This document shows positions 45,301-56,286 of a stretch of DNA of 64,000 bases, piece by piece. How positions within the stretch are numbered: the first letter of the stretch is position 1; each line of letters begins with the position of its first letter. This stretch comes from Turritopsis dohrnii (taxonomy: Eukaryota; Cnidaria; Hydrozoa; Anthoathecata; Oceaniidae). The DNA is taken from assembly GCA_027922465.2 (NCBI GenBank), contig BQMF02000375.1:91654-155653 (forward strand), given 5' to 3'. A program made the translations under genes and the position numbers. Under the pieces are notes generated by a model. It did no database searches. It was given only the letters and a program-made list of their open reading frames with translations, and was not told the DNA's origin.

Positions 45301-47164
45301 TTCAGAACTTTGAAGTTTTACGAAAAGATGAATTTCTTAAATGATGGTTGTTTTACTATGATGGATGCAAAGTTTAGTTTAGACATTTAAAGTTTAGACA
45401 TTTCACTTTGATTAAGATACTCTACTTTCTGCATTCTGTTTGTTCTGTTCTGCTAAAAGTGTTTGTCATTCTTTATTTAGATTATTTTCCACCCAAGTTG
45501 CTTATTGTTATCTTAACATGATAACAAAAGAAGGTGAGAAGAAAAGATTATATCAAGCAGTTACTGGTATGTGTCCTGTTTACTCTAGATGTTTTCATTT
45601 TTGTGATTGTTATAACACCTCTCATTAAATAGGGTTTTTGTATTTTAGATTACTGTCAAAAAAGCTGAGGAGGAGGAAATACACAAAATCATGCGATGAA
45701 CTTAAAACTGATCTTGTTTCACTGAAGAAAAACATGATAACAGCTCATGCTCCTGCTAATTGAAAAATCACCATTTTTATTTGCATGTCTTTTTGGTTTG
45801 GTTTTCAAAGAGTTTCTGTCATTCTGAGTTTTAGTTGCAGTAAAATCAAACAAGAAACAGTTCCAACCCATGACAATTTCTAAAATTTGAACATTACTTC
45901 GATTTAGCTAACCCTTTTTCAAGTGTCGTTTTTATACCTGAAAGACTATATTTACGTTTTACGGAATATTTTTTAATATGACCAGTGTTATGAGCTATTT
46001 GTTCCCCAATTAATTTATGAACTACATGTAAATATTTGAATAAGAAGATTTTATCATCAGTTTTCTTATTTATTTCTTTATTCATTCATTCATTATTACT
46101 GAAACATGAAGACATTGAAAAACTAATTATGAGTCTTCTCTGTTACCCAAGGAGAAACGCACCTGAAAACACATCTTAAAGTGGTTTTACAAACGTTTTT
46201 AGCAGATAAAATGAAGACGTCTTTAAAACGTTAGAAAAAGACGTCTTAAATCCGTCTTAAACCAGTCGGATTTGTCCGTTTAGAAAACGTCTTTTTATAA
46301 CGTCTTAAAGACGTCTTGAAAAGACGCTTTCTAAACGTCTTAAAGAAGTTTTAAACGTCTAAAATGCGTTTTAAAAACGTCTTAAAGACGTCTTAAAGAC
46401 GTCTTGAAAAGACGTTTTCTAAACGGACAAATCCGACTGGTTTAAGACGGATTTAAGACGTCTTCCAAGACGTCTTTAAGACGTTTTTAAAACGTCTTTT
46501 TGCCGGCTGGGTAGGAATACTGACACTAGACAAGTGCGCTGTTCCACAGTCAAATATTCAGGCATGATAAACACTTCTCAAAACTCATTTACTGTGCGTT
46601 AACTTGCCTCTCGTGTCTCCTGTTTTATTTTCAAGCAAGCAAATTTATGGAAAATCAAGCAATTAACTGCCTTAATTGGAAGTCTCAAATGTAAAGTAAA
46701 CTTGATAAAAGATTTCGCACCTTTAAAACAATGAAGATACGGTCGTAAATTTTTGTTTTAATTGATCGTTAAGAAAATAATGAGTTTTTCTAGAGTTATT
46801 TTTTCGATTTTCTCTTTTTCCAATTTCGAAAAAAAATACATCATTGGAAGAGGAAACAATAAGGTTGTCAATGATATAAAAATTATCATCCAATGATCAG
46901 AATTTATTGATATATAAGCGATTATAATTCTTGTTGCCACTTTTTTGAAACACACTGTATCATTATTAACAGTATTAACCTTTTCTTACAAGAAAGTCAT
47001 TTTATGCTTTTGAAACTTTCTATATCACACGTGAATTTTATAACCCGGGAATTTCTCTGTCTTATGTATTTGTGACTGGTCTATTTTAAATTCTTAAAAT
47101 TATTCAACTGTGGTAAAACTTATTCGATGAATTTTTGTCAACTGATCGCTTTTGACAATTTAGA

Positions 47165-47760
47165 ATTCTTTCAAAGGTCGTAATTTAATCTGTACATAGA
47201 GACGTCCCAAATACGTCGTGATATCATCCCTCACACGACCAAGAAAAAGAATCGATACGAATGTAAATTCCATATGAAGTATGTTATTGTTACTCAAAGT
47301 ATACTGTTTAGTAACAGCAGAATGAAATTTCAAACTTTTTCCCAGTTCGTTTTTTGATCGTGAAAAGATTCCAATTTGGACGTCCCACTTTCAGACGTCC
47401 CTACGACGACGCAAAAAGATCTTAAATTTATAATTGTTTCGAAGGTCGTTATTCAATCTGCATAAAGACGTCCCAAAAACGTCGCAAAATCATCCCTCAC
47501 ACGACCAATAAACAAAATTCGATACGAATGTAAATTCTATATAAGCATGTTAGTTTTACTCGATATATACTGTTTACTGACTGCAGAATGAAATTTGAAA
47601 ATTTTTGTCAAGTCGCAATTTGATCGTAAAAGGATCCCAATTGCGACGTCCCATTTTCAGACGTCCTTACGACGTCGCAAAATGATCTCAAAACCAAACG
47701 ACCATTTTACGATTAAAATGAGACGTCTCAAAGACGTCGTGTGCCCGCTGGGAAATTTCT
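47165..47760. repeat. Two 265-bp tandem units ending in a GCCCGCTGGG terminus
   Basis: Units at about 47165-47440 and 47441-47700 share AAAGGTCGT, AGACGTCCCAAA, CATCCCTCACACGACCAA, GATACGAATGTAAATTC and TCAGACGTCC. The block ends AGACGTCGTGTGCCCGCTGGG, related to but distinct from the CCCAGCCGGCA termini of 37223-46511. The opposite end is not found, so it is a partial element. Confidence 0.6.
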
Positions 47761-48261
47761 TTCGTTATATTTCTTATCAAAAAACATTGGAAGAAAATTG
47801 CCTCTTCAATTTGTAACTGCCCCCTATATTTCTGACTCGACTAGATTGCTCTCAGCCACGGTCTTAAAAAGAACTTGCGATAATTTGGCACCAGTCGAAA
47901 AGTTCAATTCTTAATCTTATAACTTGATGAACGTGTAGCGTTTAGGGTCAAAATTTCACAAATAACTGAATTTATTTCTGAGATGGAAAAAGTTTTATAT
48001 TGAAACAATTTTAAAAGTTTTTAAGCAAGATTTATAGGGGAGTCAGGATTTCCTAGGAAATGTTAACTCTAGGGAGTCATAATTTACTAGTTTATTATGA
48101 TTGGGGAGTAATAATTAACTAGTTTATTTTGATGGGGGAGGGACTATAAACTAGTTTACTATGACTGGGGAGTCATTATTTAGGGGAGTTAAAATTTACT
48201 GTGACACCGGATGAGAGAAAAGTTATAAATTACTGCCAAATTATAATGATTGTCTTTTCAG

Positions 48262-48351
48262 GTGATTTGTCAACGTGCAGTGCTCATCAGAGTAAGTTGG
48301 AACAAATATTATGCACTGACGTTGAAGACAGACCTGTAGCTGTGAAACCTG
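48262..48351 (+). other. Possible upstream exon of the BEN-domain gene
   Basis: Bounded by TTTTCAG and GGTAAAT, open in one frame (LSTCSAHQSKLEQILCTD). A similar candidate lies at 49236-49309 (SEEDDEVELEVARVNKLL, acidic then amphipathic). Their phases do not join directly, so at least one exon is missing or they belong to another transcript. Sequence between 47760 and 49430 otherwise shows no gene. Confidence 0.35.
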
Positions 48352-48591
48352 GTAAATAAGTTAACGAATTTCTTATTGAATTCATAAAATCATCTCTACT
48401 CTTGGGAAGCTAATTGTGGGGAGGGGGAGAGTCTATTTGGGGTTTTCCGAAAATTTCACCACCCAGTTCCATTAACAACCCTCCCGTTTATGATTTTTTT
48501 TCAAAATGTCAACCCCCTGTTTATTGACAACCTCACCCAACTAACTAATGTTTTTTAAACAATAAAAATTTCTTAACTGAAAAAAAATTAT

Positions 48592-48616
48592 CCCCCCCCC
48601 CCCCCCCCCCCCCCCC
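48592..48616 (+). repeat. Homopolymer of 25 C
   Basis: An uninterrupted C run in an otherwise AT-rich region. It may be of inexact length in the assembly. Confidence 0.9.
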
Positions 48617-50429
48617 TCTACTTATGACTTTTATCCTCAATCCTATCCATTTCCATTTATTAGCACCCTCCCCTGCTATTACTACACCCCCATGCTTCTT
48701 TTACGGGTAATAAAACTCACTAATTCAAAATAAATACAATGACAGAACATAACATATTTACACAAGACTCACAAAAAAGATCATGTTATATATACTATCA
48801 CATGAAAATCAGAAACCACAAGGCTATAAGCTGTACATTAAAGCATCCACATAATCCAACGAACTGCCCAGAATTTTCGGACATTCTGAATTGAAACTTT
48901 AAAAATTTCTTCACCAACAACTCCATAAATGGACTTATTCATACAAATTTTCACACGGTATTAACTTCTTATATTTGAAATTGATTTAAATCTGTGCAAT
49001 GGTATTTACTTTCTCTTAAGTTTACAATAGTTTTGTAAGACAAATTTACAATTTTTTTGGCGCAGAAATTCGTACGCACAAAAATTTGTACGAATAAGAT
49101 ATGGCTTTCTAATTTTCATGCGATGCTATTATTTTGAATACAGGAATCACTAATGATCTGTTAGTAAAATTTTGAAATCAATTGCTGATTGATCGTTTCA
49201 ACTTACAAATCGACTAAATGTGTCCACACGTTTAGCAGTGAAGAAGATGATGAGGTGGAGTTAGAAGTGGCAAGGGTGAATAAGCTGCTTAAACGCAATA
49301 CAGAAAAAGTAATGCTTTTATATATTTTATGTAACTGGATAGTATGCTAAAAAGTACAGTCGGGTGCTAAATATAAGGAGTACTTTGTATTATATGCAAT
49401 AGTAAAATAAGACAGAAAATTATGCAGCATAGGGATTGTCCGGTAAAAAATAATAATTTGTGATTTTATGTACTTTTGGTAAAGAAACAACAATTTACCG
49501 TTTAAACTTTTTGAATCTTCGTTGTTTAGATTAAAATCAACGATTAATATTAGCCATGTTAACACAGCACATTTATTTTGATGAATGATCTTCAGCGCTA
49601 AAAGGACTGGGTAAATAATCTATTATGCGTAATTATGCGAATGACGTATTAGTTTGCCTTCTGTTCACGTACTGCATAGTACGTCCGCTGGAATGTACAG
49701 TTTACCCCCGGTAATTAAAGAATATTTACGAATTAAAAACTAATGAAAATCAATGATTTTTAATGTAAAACCTTAAATATAAAATTTTTGAAATTAAGTG
49801 ATTGAAAAAAATTTTTTTTTTATTGAAAAAACATTTAAAAATGAACGCCAACAATATGCCAATGAAGGAGTGAAAGGATTTCAATTTAAGCCCGAGAGAT
49901 CTCTTGCCGCAGAGGAGACTGGAACTCATCTTTTTGAGGACGGAGAGTTCTTGCTTCTGTCGTTAACTGACTCACGGGAGCAAAAAGCAGTAACAGATTG
50001 GTGTAAAACAACGTAGAAACTGAGCCAGACAACAGTTCTTATACTGGGCGCGAAGTTTAGTATAACTGATTTTGTAAACTCCAACTTGGGTCAAAACATT
50101 TTTCTTCTTTTCTTCTTTCATTTTTCAAAACATAAAAAAAGTTATCTTCGGTAAGTTCGTTCTTTTTATCGCAGCGATCCACGCTTGTCTTAATTTTGGA
50201 TCAATTGGCAACTTTAAAAATGTTTCGTGCTTTTAATTTGTACGATTTAACGCTACACGGTTAGTTAGACATGGTGCACAAAACTGACAACTAGATTCAG
50301 TAGCGTCCGCGAAAGAAGAACGAGGCTCGCCTAAAAAGAGGCTTCTCTAGAAAGACTGTGGAGCACTTCTTTTCACGCGTCCGAACATTGATTTTACGTT
50401 TTTTCCCAGCAGGCAAAAACCTTTTTATT

Positions 50430-50950
50430 CTATTGTAAAGGGGGCTGGAAACTAAGATGCTTATTAATTTTATTGAATAAGACGAAAACGAGTCCAACTG
50501 GTCCCACTAATGTTTTCATATTCTTTCGGTAGGTGAACAAAGGAATTCGTATAAAGCCGGATCTCCACTAGACGAAAAAGTTCGCGCGAAGCGATTTTTT
50601 TCGCGACGAAAAAATCGTCAAGTGGAGATCACTCTTAAAATCGTCTGAAAAAGAATATTGATATTAACAGTATTTATATTAACAGTAGTGTGTCCTTCCA
50701 CATTGTCAGCCATCTTGAAACTGGATATGGTGGTCATGTTCGAAAGTTGTAAATTACTGCAATGCGCATGTGTCGTTGCGAAAATTTAAGACGATCGTCT
50801 TAAAAATCGTCTAGATGGAGATCCGGCTTAACAAAGGAAATTTCAAAATTACCTTAGCAACGGTGGTGGTTCTCCCTAGCATAGCAACAGAGAATAAAAC
50901 GATTAGTCGATTGAATGGAGCGCGAAAACAAATAAAATAAGGTTGACATG
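50430..50950 (+). repeat. Dispersed repeat, copy 2, interrupted by a MITE
   Basis: Homologous to 12740-13010 on both sides of the MITE at 50555-50828. Non-coding. Confidence 0.7.
50555..50828. mobile_element. MITE with TAA duplication
   Basis: Ends AGCCGGATCTCCACTAGACG and the inverse of AGCCGGATCTCCATCTAGAC; TAA at 50552-50554 and 50829-50831. Interior AAAAATCGTC and TTCGCGAC words. The uninterrupted copy at 12740-13010 shows the empty site. PIF/Harbinger-type duplication. Confidence 0.85.
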
Positions 50951-51895
50951 TCTTAGTTCATTAAATATTTGATATGTTTTACAATCATTTTTGTCTTCAA
51001 CGATATGTTTTACAATAAAATGTCTGGAAAACATTTTTTTTTCCAACGACAGACAAAACACGAGACACGACATATCACTGACATAACATTCTTTCATAAT
51101 ATAAGTTTAGACATACGTATGTCTTTATACAAAAATCTTTCTGGCGCACTTATAGCGCGTCAAGAAGGCACTACCGCGTCTGTGCTAATGGGCCTATTAA
51201 AAAAATATACTGCGACTGCGCGCCAGAGTTATGTCGTCGCATAAAGTTAAAACTTCGTTACCAGTGGGTTTCTCACAGTTACAGACGCGTAAGTTGATTG
51301 AAAAGAATTCTCATCAAGATTTGGCCTGGGAACAAAATCTTTACAAGAAAATGTCGCAATAAATTTCTCATAACGAAAAAGAGAAAAAGAAAGAAGTTTC
51401 TCGAAGATTGTGCGGCGGTACTTTAATTCAAAAGCATTTGTTTCATATTCAGTATTATTGCTTGTACTTTCGTAACTCGAGAAGACGGGGGCTTATACAT
51501 TTTCGAAAAAAAGACCGCTGAAAAATCGAAAGCATTGCAATGGATAAAGAAGATGTCGAAATCGCTCTTTCTCTCGCCTCATTTGCTTATTGTGTTATGA
51601 TATTGAAGGCAAACTACTACGTCACAGCAGAAATATTACAATAGCCTCACTTTCGCGAGTTGATTTTTCAAAACAAGATGGCTATGCAGAAGGACGCAAA
51701 CAGCGCGAAGGTTTTTATAAATCTTCGTGTAAACATAGTCACAAGAAAGAGATAGTCTGGAGATACGGGCCGTACCCGGCCGTTTTTATAATCAAACTCG
51801 CGTTCCGCTAGAATTTAGAACCCAGACCATTTATAAATGCAAATAACAGCGGGAAAATTTAAGTTTGACTGTGGTTTTGCACTTTAAAAGCAGTT

Positions 51896-54740
51896 ATGCC
51901 TGGCGCTAATTGCTCTATTTTTGGCTGCACTACCTCAAGATATACTCCTAATGTTGCAATATTTGGCCTTCCTCGTGGAGATGATGATTTTGATAGAGAA
52001 TGGCGGAAAAATCTCGTTCATATTATCACAAAAGATCGTGTTATTGACAAATCTTTGAAAGCACAAATTGATAAGAAAAGTCTTCATGTTTGTGAACTCC
52101 ATTTCGTTGAGAGTAACATCAGACGTCGTAAGTGCATACAAAGCTTTTAATTGACCCGACATTAATACTGTGATAGTACAAATGTCTAATCATTAAAGTT
52201 TTTTTCAGATAAAAAGCGTACTACTCTTATCCCTGGTTCATTACCTACATTAAATCTTCCAGTAAAAAGTATTATTTCAACAAGGTACATGCCCCTCCTG
52301 TTTTGACAAAATCAAAAATAAAGTAATATATAGAATATAAATATAAATATATGTTAATGTTTTCTATAGTACAAATACCAAACCAAGACAGTCTGCACAA
52401 GTCATAGAAATGAAGAAAGTTGTTGCTCCTGTTCTTGAACCACAACCATCTCCATTCTATCCTACATTTGACAACTTTGTTGCACGTATAAAAGCTCTCA
52501 AACTTCCTGAATGTTGGAAAATTGAAGAAAGACCAGAATTTGTAGCAGTCACATGTCATGATAAAGTTCATAGCATTCCTCACTTTGAAATCTATGTTGA
52601 AAAGTCACTGAAGTACACGATCCGTGTGTTTGCCTGGAATTTGCCAACTGATCACATAGTATATACTTCACATGACCGAACAGTTAAAAACATTACTTTA
52701 TCACAACTTGTATCGCTATTGTCACAGTATCAGCTATGTTTAGGAATTAATGAAATTTGTCGTGACTCTCACCAACATGTCATACCAAAATATTATTCTC
52801 CTGTTATCACTGATATTACACAGCCTACACATCAAACTGTATATAACCGTTCACTTTCATGTGAGGTATTGATTAAATCAGATGACACCTGCAAAGCCTG
52901 TATTAAAATGCAAAGTTACAGCATATCGAAATCAAGCAAAGCTCTGAAAAGGAAAGCAGAAACTCTAACTAAACCAGCAAAGTTGAACGCACCAATATCA
53001 CTCACTTCACCAGAACGTATAAAGTTAACGCTGCAAAACCAGAGGTCTGAAATAAAATCATTGAAAATAAACATAAAAAAATTACAAGAAGAAATTGAAA
53101 AATCATCTGTTGCAGTAAATCCTGATTTGAATGAGGACTTTCAGTCAATAATGTCAACAAATGCACATGCTCTTTCACCATTCATGAAATTGTTCTGGGA
53201 AGAGCAACAAAAATACATCATGGCTTCCCCCACATCTGTTAGATATCATCCGATGATCATTCGATACTGCTTAGCACTTTCTGCAAAGTCACCACAAGCT
53301 TATGAAGACATTCGGTATAATTCGAAAACTGGAACAGGCTTTTTAGTCCTGCCAAGTCGACGACGTCTTCGGGATTACAAAAATTATATTCATCCACAGC
53401 GTGGTTTCAATCCAGAAATAATCCAGGAGCTGATTCAAAAAGTTGAAAAATTTAGTGACATTGAAAAGTATGTTGTTCTACTTTTTGATGAAGTCAAAAT
53501 TCAAGAAAACTTGGTGTGGGATAAGCACACAGGTGAGCTGATTGGGTATGTCGACCTTGGAGATATTGATCTCAATTATGCCACATTAAAAAAGGTTGAT
53601 GAACTAGCCACACATATCCTTGTTTTCATGATCAGAAGCATCGTAAATCCATTTAAATTCACATTAGCAAACTTTGCAACAACTGGTGTAACATCAAGTC
53701 AAATATTTCCTCTTTTCTGGAAAGCAGTTGGTATTTGTGAACTTCAGTGTGGTTTAAAAGTTTTGGCAACCACATGTGATGGTGCATCTCCTAATCGAAA
53801 ATTTTTCCGCATGCATTCTCTTTTATCAGAAGATGATGAAAATACAGATGTAACATACAAAACAAAAAATTTGTTCTGTAGTGATAGATACATCTACTTC
53901 ATATCTGATCCTCCACACTTGATGAAAACCACAAGAAATTGCTTCAGTAATTCTGGTTCTGGACGATGTACAAGATTTATGTGGAATAATGGCTTTCATA
54001 TTCTGTGGCGTCACATTTATGACATTTTTTCTGAAGATCGTGAATGTGGTTTGCACCTTCTCCCCAAACTAACGTATGATCATGTCAAGTTATCATCTTA
54101 TTCTGTAATGAATGTCAAATTGGCAGCTCAAGTTTTAAGCTCTACTGTAAGTCAAGTTCTTCGCAACTATGGTCCACCTGAAGCTGCTGGCACATCAACT
54201 TTCTGTTATATGATGGACAGTTTTTTTGACATAATGAATATTCGTAACACCACTGAAGGCTTGCATAAATCAAAACCATTTTTGGTTCCATTTTCATCGA
54301 TAGATGATCATCGTTTCACCTGGCTTACAAGCGAATTTATGGGTTATTTTAGAAGATGGCTACAAAGTATTGAAGATCGTCCAGGAAATTATACAGCCAA
54401 TGCAAAAAGTAAGATGTTCATTTCTTGGCAAACATATGAAGGAATCAAGGTAACAGCTTATTCGATCATTGAGTTGGTTAAATATCTTTTGTCAAATGGT
54501 GTCTCATATGTCCTCACAGAGCGATTTTGTCAAGATCCTCTTGAAAACTACTTTGGACGACAACGGTCAATGGGTGCTCGCAAAGACAACCCATCTGTTC
54601 GTGATTTTGGCTATAATGACAACAGTATTAGAAATCAAAAAATCTTCAGACCAATTCAAGCTGGAAATTCAGCTGATAATGTTACTGTGGAAATCTGTGA
54701 TGATCCAGTGCCTTGCAAGAAGAAGAAGACAAATCTCTAA
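51896..54740 (+). CDS. THAP-domain P-like transposase, three exons, 892 residues
   Basis: Exons 51896-52127, 52209-52284 and 52370-54740 join with GT-AG introns of 81 and 85 bp and give 893 codons including the stop. The N-terminal THAP zinc finger has CSIFGC, the REWRK block and CELH, followed by TTLIPGSLPTLNLP. A basic and coiled-coil segment lies at about residues 280-340. The RNase-H-fold core shows LLFDEVKIQENLVWD (Asp near 473), TTCDGASPNRKF (Asp near 571), FISDPPHLMKTTRN (near 615, before the helical insertion of P-type enzymes) and the C-terminal ERFCQDPLENYFGRQR with the likely catalytic Glu near 826. The family cuts and pastes DNA using GTP as cofactor. No stop or frameshift is seen. 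Compared with THAP9-like proteins it seems to lack the final YIAGYV/NRGGL domain, which instead appears in the convergent gene. Confidence 0.92.
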
Positions 54741-54773
54741 AGTAACAACACAGAGAAGAAACAAACAAAAAAC

Positions 54774-54789
54774 GGCTATTTTTATAGCC
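54774..54789 (+). promoter_or_regulatory. Histone-like 3' hairpin of the element B transposase gene
   Basis: GGCTAT, loop TTTT, ATAGCC, preceded by AAAAAAC and followed by ACACA, starting 34 bases after the transposase stop. It resembles the histone mRNA stem-loop (6-bp stem starting GG, closing U-A pair, U-rich 4-base loop, ACA after the stem). It differs in having A where the third pyrimidine of the left arm is usual. Confidence 0.6.
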
Positions 54790-55057
54790 ACACATTACTT
54801 AAAAAACATTATTTAGGTATTGGTTGAACTTCCAAGAACTTCCAGGTATGTATTACAGTATAATAAAAATTAACTCATAATTTGAAAGTCAACATAGTGT
54901 TGACATACATCTCCAACATAAAATAGTTGTTAAGAGAATCAAAGAAGGGAGATTTTTACATATGTCATAGTAAAACAGATTTTCAAAACTAAAATATAGT
55001 AGATATACAAACCCATTTAGTATCAATAGCACAAAAATATGTTTTTAATGTATTTGT

Positions 55058-55073
55058 AGCTATAAAAATAGCT
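55058..55073 (-). promoter_or_regulatory. Histone-like 3' hairpin of the element B zinc-finger gene
   Basis: On the minus strand: AAAAC, then AGCTAT, TTTT, ATAGCT, then ACAAA, starting 32 bases after the zinc-finger gene stop at 55105. Same geometry and flanks as 54774-54789. Confidence 0.6.
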
Positions 55074-55104
55074 GTTTTATTGTGGAAATCTGCAACACTT
55101 TACT

Positions 55105-56286
55105 TCAGTGACCATGATCCAAGGTTGATGACTTTTGCTTTAGTTCTTTTCTGAGAGATTTTGTTTTCAATTGGCAAGACTTCATTTTATGCAACTGCTG
55201 TTTATCCTTCAAGAATGAGTAGGTTCTGGTGCGTATATACAATGAAAGAAGATCTTCAAGTAAATTCATGGCTACTTCTTTTTTGACAATCATATTTGCT
55301 GAGCTTCTTATGTTTGAAACCATTGATTGAATTGTGGTTTGTTTCAACAAGGCATACACCATTTCTTTACTATCAATCATATTGGTACATTTTTTACTGT
55401 ATGTTCGAAAAGTTATTTCTGCCAATGAAAAAATTTTGATTGCATCTAATGTAACTTTCCAAAGCCCCATCCGATCTCGTGTATTAACAAGCTTATGCTC
55501 AGGTAACTCATTTGTCTCTACATACTGACCAGCAAGAAGGAAGGATAAACACTGTTGATAATAAATATTTTTCTGGTCTAATGTTTTTGAAAAACGTATC
55601 GAACGGTATGTTTTTCCAAAAACATAACCACTGAGGTAGCCAATTATAGACCTTTCTTTCTCTGAAAAGTTTATAGTATCTTGATCGAAAGTCTTTGAAT
55701 TGTTTTCATAGTTGCTGCCTGATAACACAGCTAACACGTGATTAGCTGCTTCGAAACCAACAAGAAGTGAACAGTTTCTGCTGAGACCGATAAAAGCATT
55801 TTCTGCATCACGAATACATTTATAAAATGATGGGTAAAACTTCTCTGAATCACCATTGAAAGCTGTTATAACATCCTTAATTATATTATAAGTATGCTTG
55901 ATTTTGTCAATGTCCCCTATGTAATTTTTCAGCTCATTAACAATGGTATCTGGATAGCACTCCTCATTTACTAGCTTAGCAATACTTTTTTCCACGATGT
56001 TTTTGAACTTGAAGGGTGGTAGAATTTCTTCAGGCACTTTTTCTTTTATTTTAGAACTTTTATTTTTGTGGATGTTTTCATCTTTATGCTTCGTATTAAT
56101 ATGGCGGCTAAGACCTCGTTTACTGAGGCATATCTTGCTGCATTTTGTACACTTAATTGCTTCGGTAACATCCAATTCTTCCTTTAAATTGTTATCCTGC
56201 TGCTCCCCAAGTACATTATCATCAATAACTGCAAAAATAGCATCGAGATCATCACCACAGAAGAAATCTTCCCCTACGCCAGCCAT
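55105..56286 (-). CDS. C2H2 zinc-finger partner protein of P-like element B, 393 residues
   Basis: Single exon from the ATG at 56286, 113 bp from the element end. An acidic N-terminus (DDLDAIFAVIDDN) is followed by one C2H2 finger near residues 46-67 (CTKCSKICLSKRGLSRHINT). Then conserved blocks shared with the element A protein: EKFYPSFYKCI, LVGFEAANHVLAVLS, IIGYLSGYVFGKTYRS and LVNTRDRMGLWKVTLDAI. The C-terminus is basic (SLRKELKQK) and ends at DHGH. The GYLxGYV and RxRxGLW blocks recall the last domain of THAP9/P-type transposases. I infer that this domain has been separated from the transposase and fused to a DNA-binding finger. Role unknown: candidates are terminus recognition, complex assembly, or repression. 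Convergent to the transposase gene. Confidence 0.82.
   Translation of the reverse strand: MAGVGEDFFCGDDLDAIFAVIDDNVLGEQQDNNLKEELDVTEAIKCTKCSKICLSKRGLSRHINTKHKDENIHKNKSSKIKEKVPEEILPPFKFKNIVEKSIAKLVNEECYPDTIVNELKNYIGDIDKIKHTYNIIKDVITAFNGDSEKFYPSFYKCIRDAENAFIGLSRNCSLLVGFEAANHVLAVLSGSNYENNSKTFDQDTINFSEKERSIIGYLSGYVFGKTYRSIRFSKTLDQKNIYYQQCLSFLLAGQYVETNELPEHKLVNTRDRMGLWKVTLDAIKIFSLAEITFRTYSKKCTNMIDSKEMVYALLKQTTIQSMVSNIRSSANMIVKKEVAMNLLEDLLSLYIRTRTYSFLKDKQQLHKMKSCQLKTKSLRKELKQKSSTLDHGH

Larger units (their letters stand above)
37223..46511. mobile_element. TA-flanked element with CCCAGCCGGCA ends and AGACGTCT-rich termini
   Basis: The left end reads CCCAGCCGGCACAAGACGTT and the right end is the inverse of CCCAGCCGGCAAAAAGACGT. 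TA at 37221-37222 and 46512-46513 fits exactly between codons of the split mariner gene. Both ends carry arrays of AAGACGTCTT palindromes and AACGTCTTAA words (37230-37440 and 46180-46500). No own transposase is visible, so it is non-autonomous, about 2.3 kb without the P-like element. Short stretches 37450-38260 and 45240-46180 hold no recognisable gene. Confidence 0.8.
36192..46565 (-). pseudogene. Tc1/mariner superfamily transposase, split by an insertion
   Basis: The main part (37220-36192) encodes an N-terminal helix-turn-helix region (FVRRYPQCALPNKATIHKNV) and a DDE/D domain: VGDEAAFGMNG with the first Asp, WWVQDGATPH with the second, and PWPARSPDLTPCDFFLWGYL with the third. 41 residues lie between the second Asp and the Asp of PCDFF, so a DD41D-like spacing. 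The first 18 codons (MPEYLTVEQRTCLVSVFL) are found 9.3 kb away at 46565-46512. Joined across the TA duplication of the inserted element the frame is continuous. The type resembles the SETMAR-like transposases frequent in arthropods. Apart from the insertion I see no stop, so the insertion, not decay, inactivated it. Confidence 0.85.
35656..46957 (-). mobile_element. Mariner-type element with about 215-bp TIRs, outermost level of a four-fold nest
   Basis: Inverted ends start CAGTGTGTTTCAAAAAAGTG and remain alignable over about 215 bp (35656-35873 against 46957-46738). TA flanks at 35654-35655 and 46958-46959. The transposase gene lies in it on the minus strand, interrupted at 37222. Excluding the 9.3-kb insertion the element is about 2.0 kb. 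Confidence 0.85.

Noticed and set aside
35656..46957. A single 11-kb transposon carrying five genes
   Set aside because: Each inner block has its own termini and target duplication and splits codons of its host, so it is a nest, not one element.
48592..48616. C-run as a regulatory or quadruplex element
   Set aside because: Isolated homopolymer of uncertain length; no supporting context.
54774..54789. Hairpin as a bacterial-type terminator
   Set aside because: The genes are eukaryotic with introns and a THAP transposase, so a rho-independent terminator is not meaningful; a 3' processing signal fits better.
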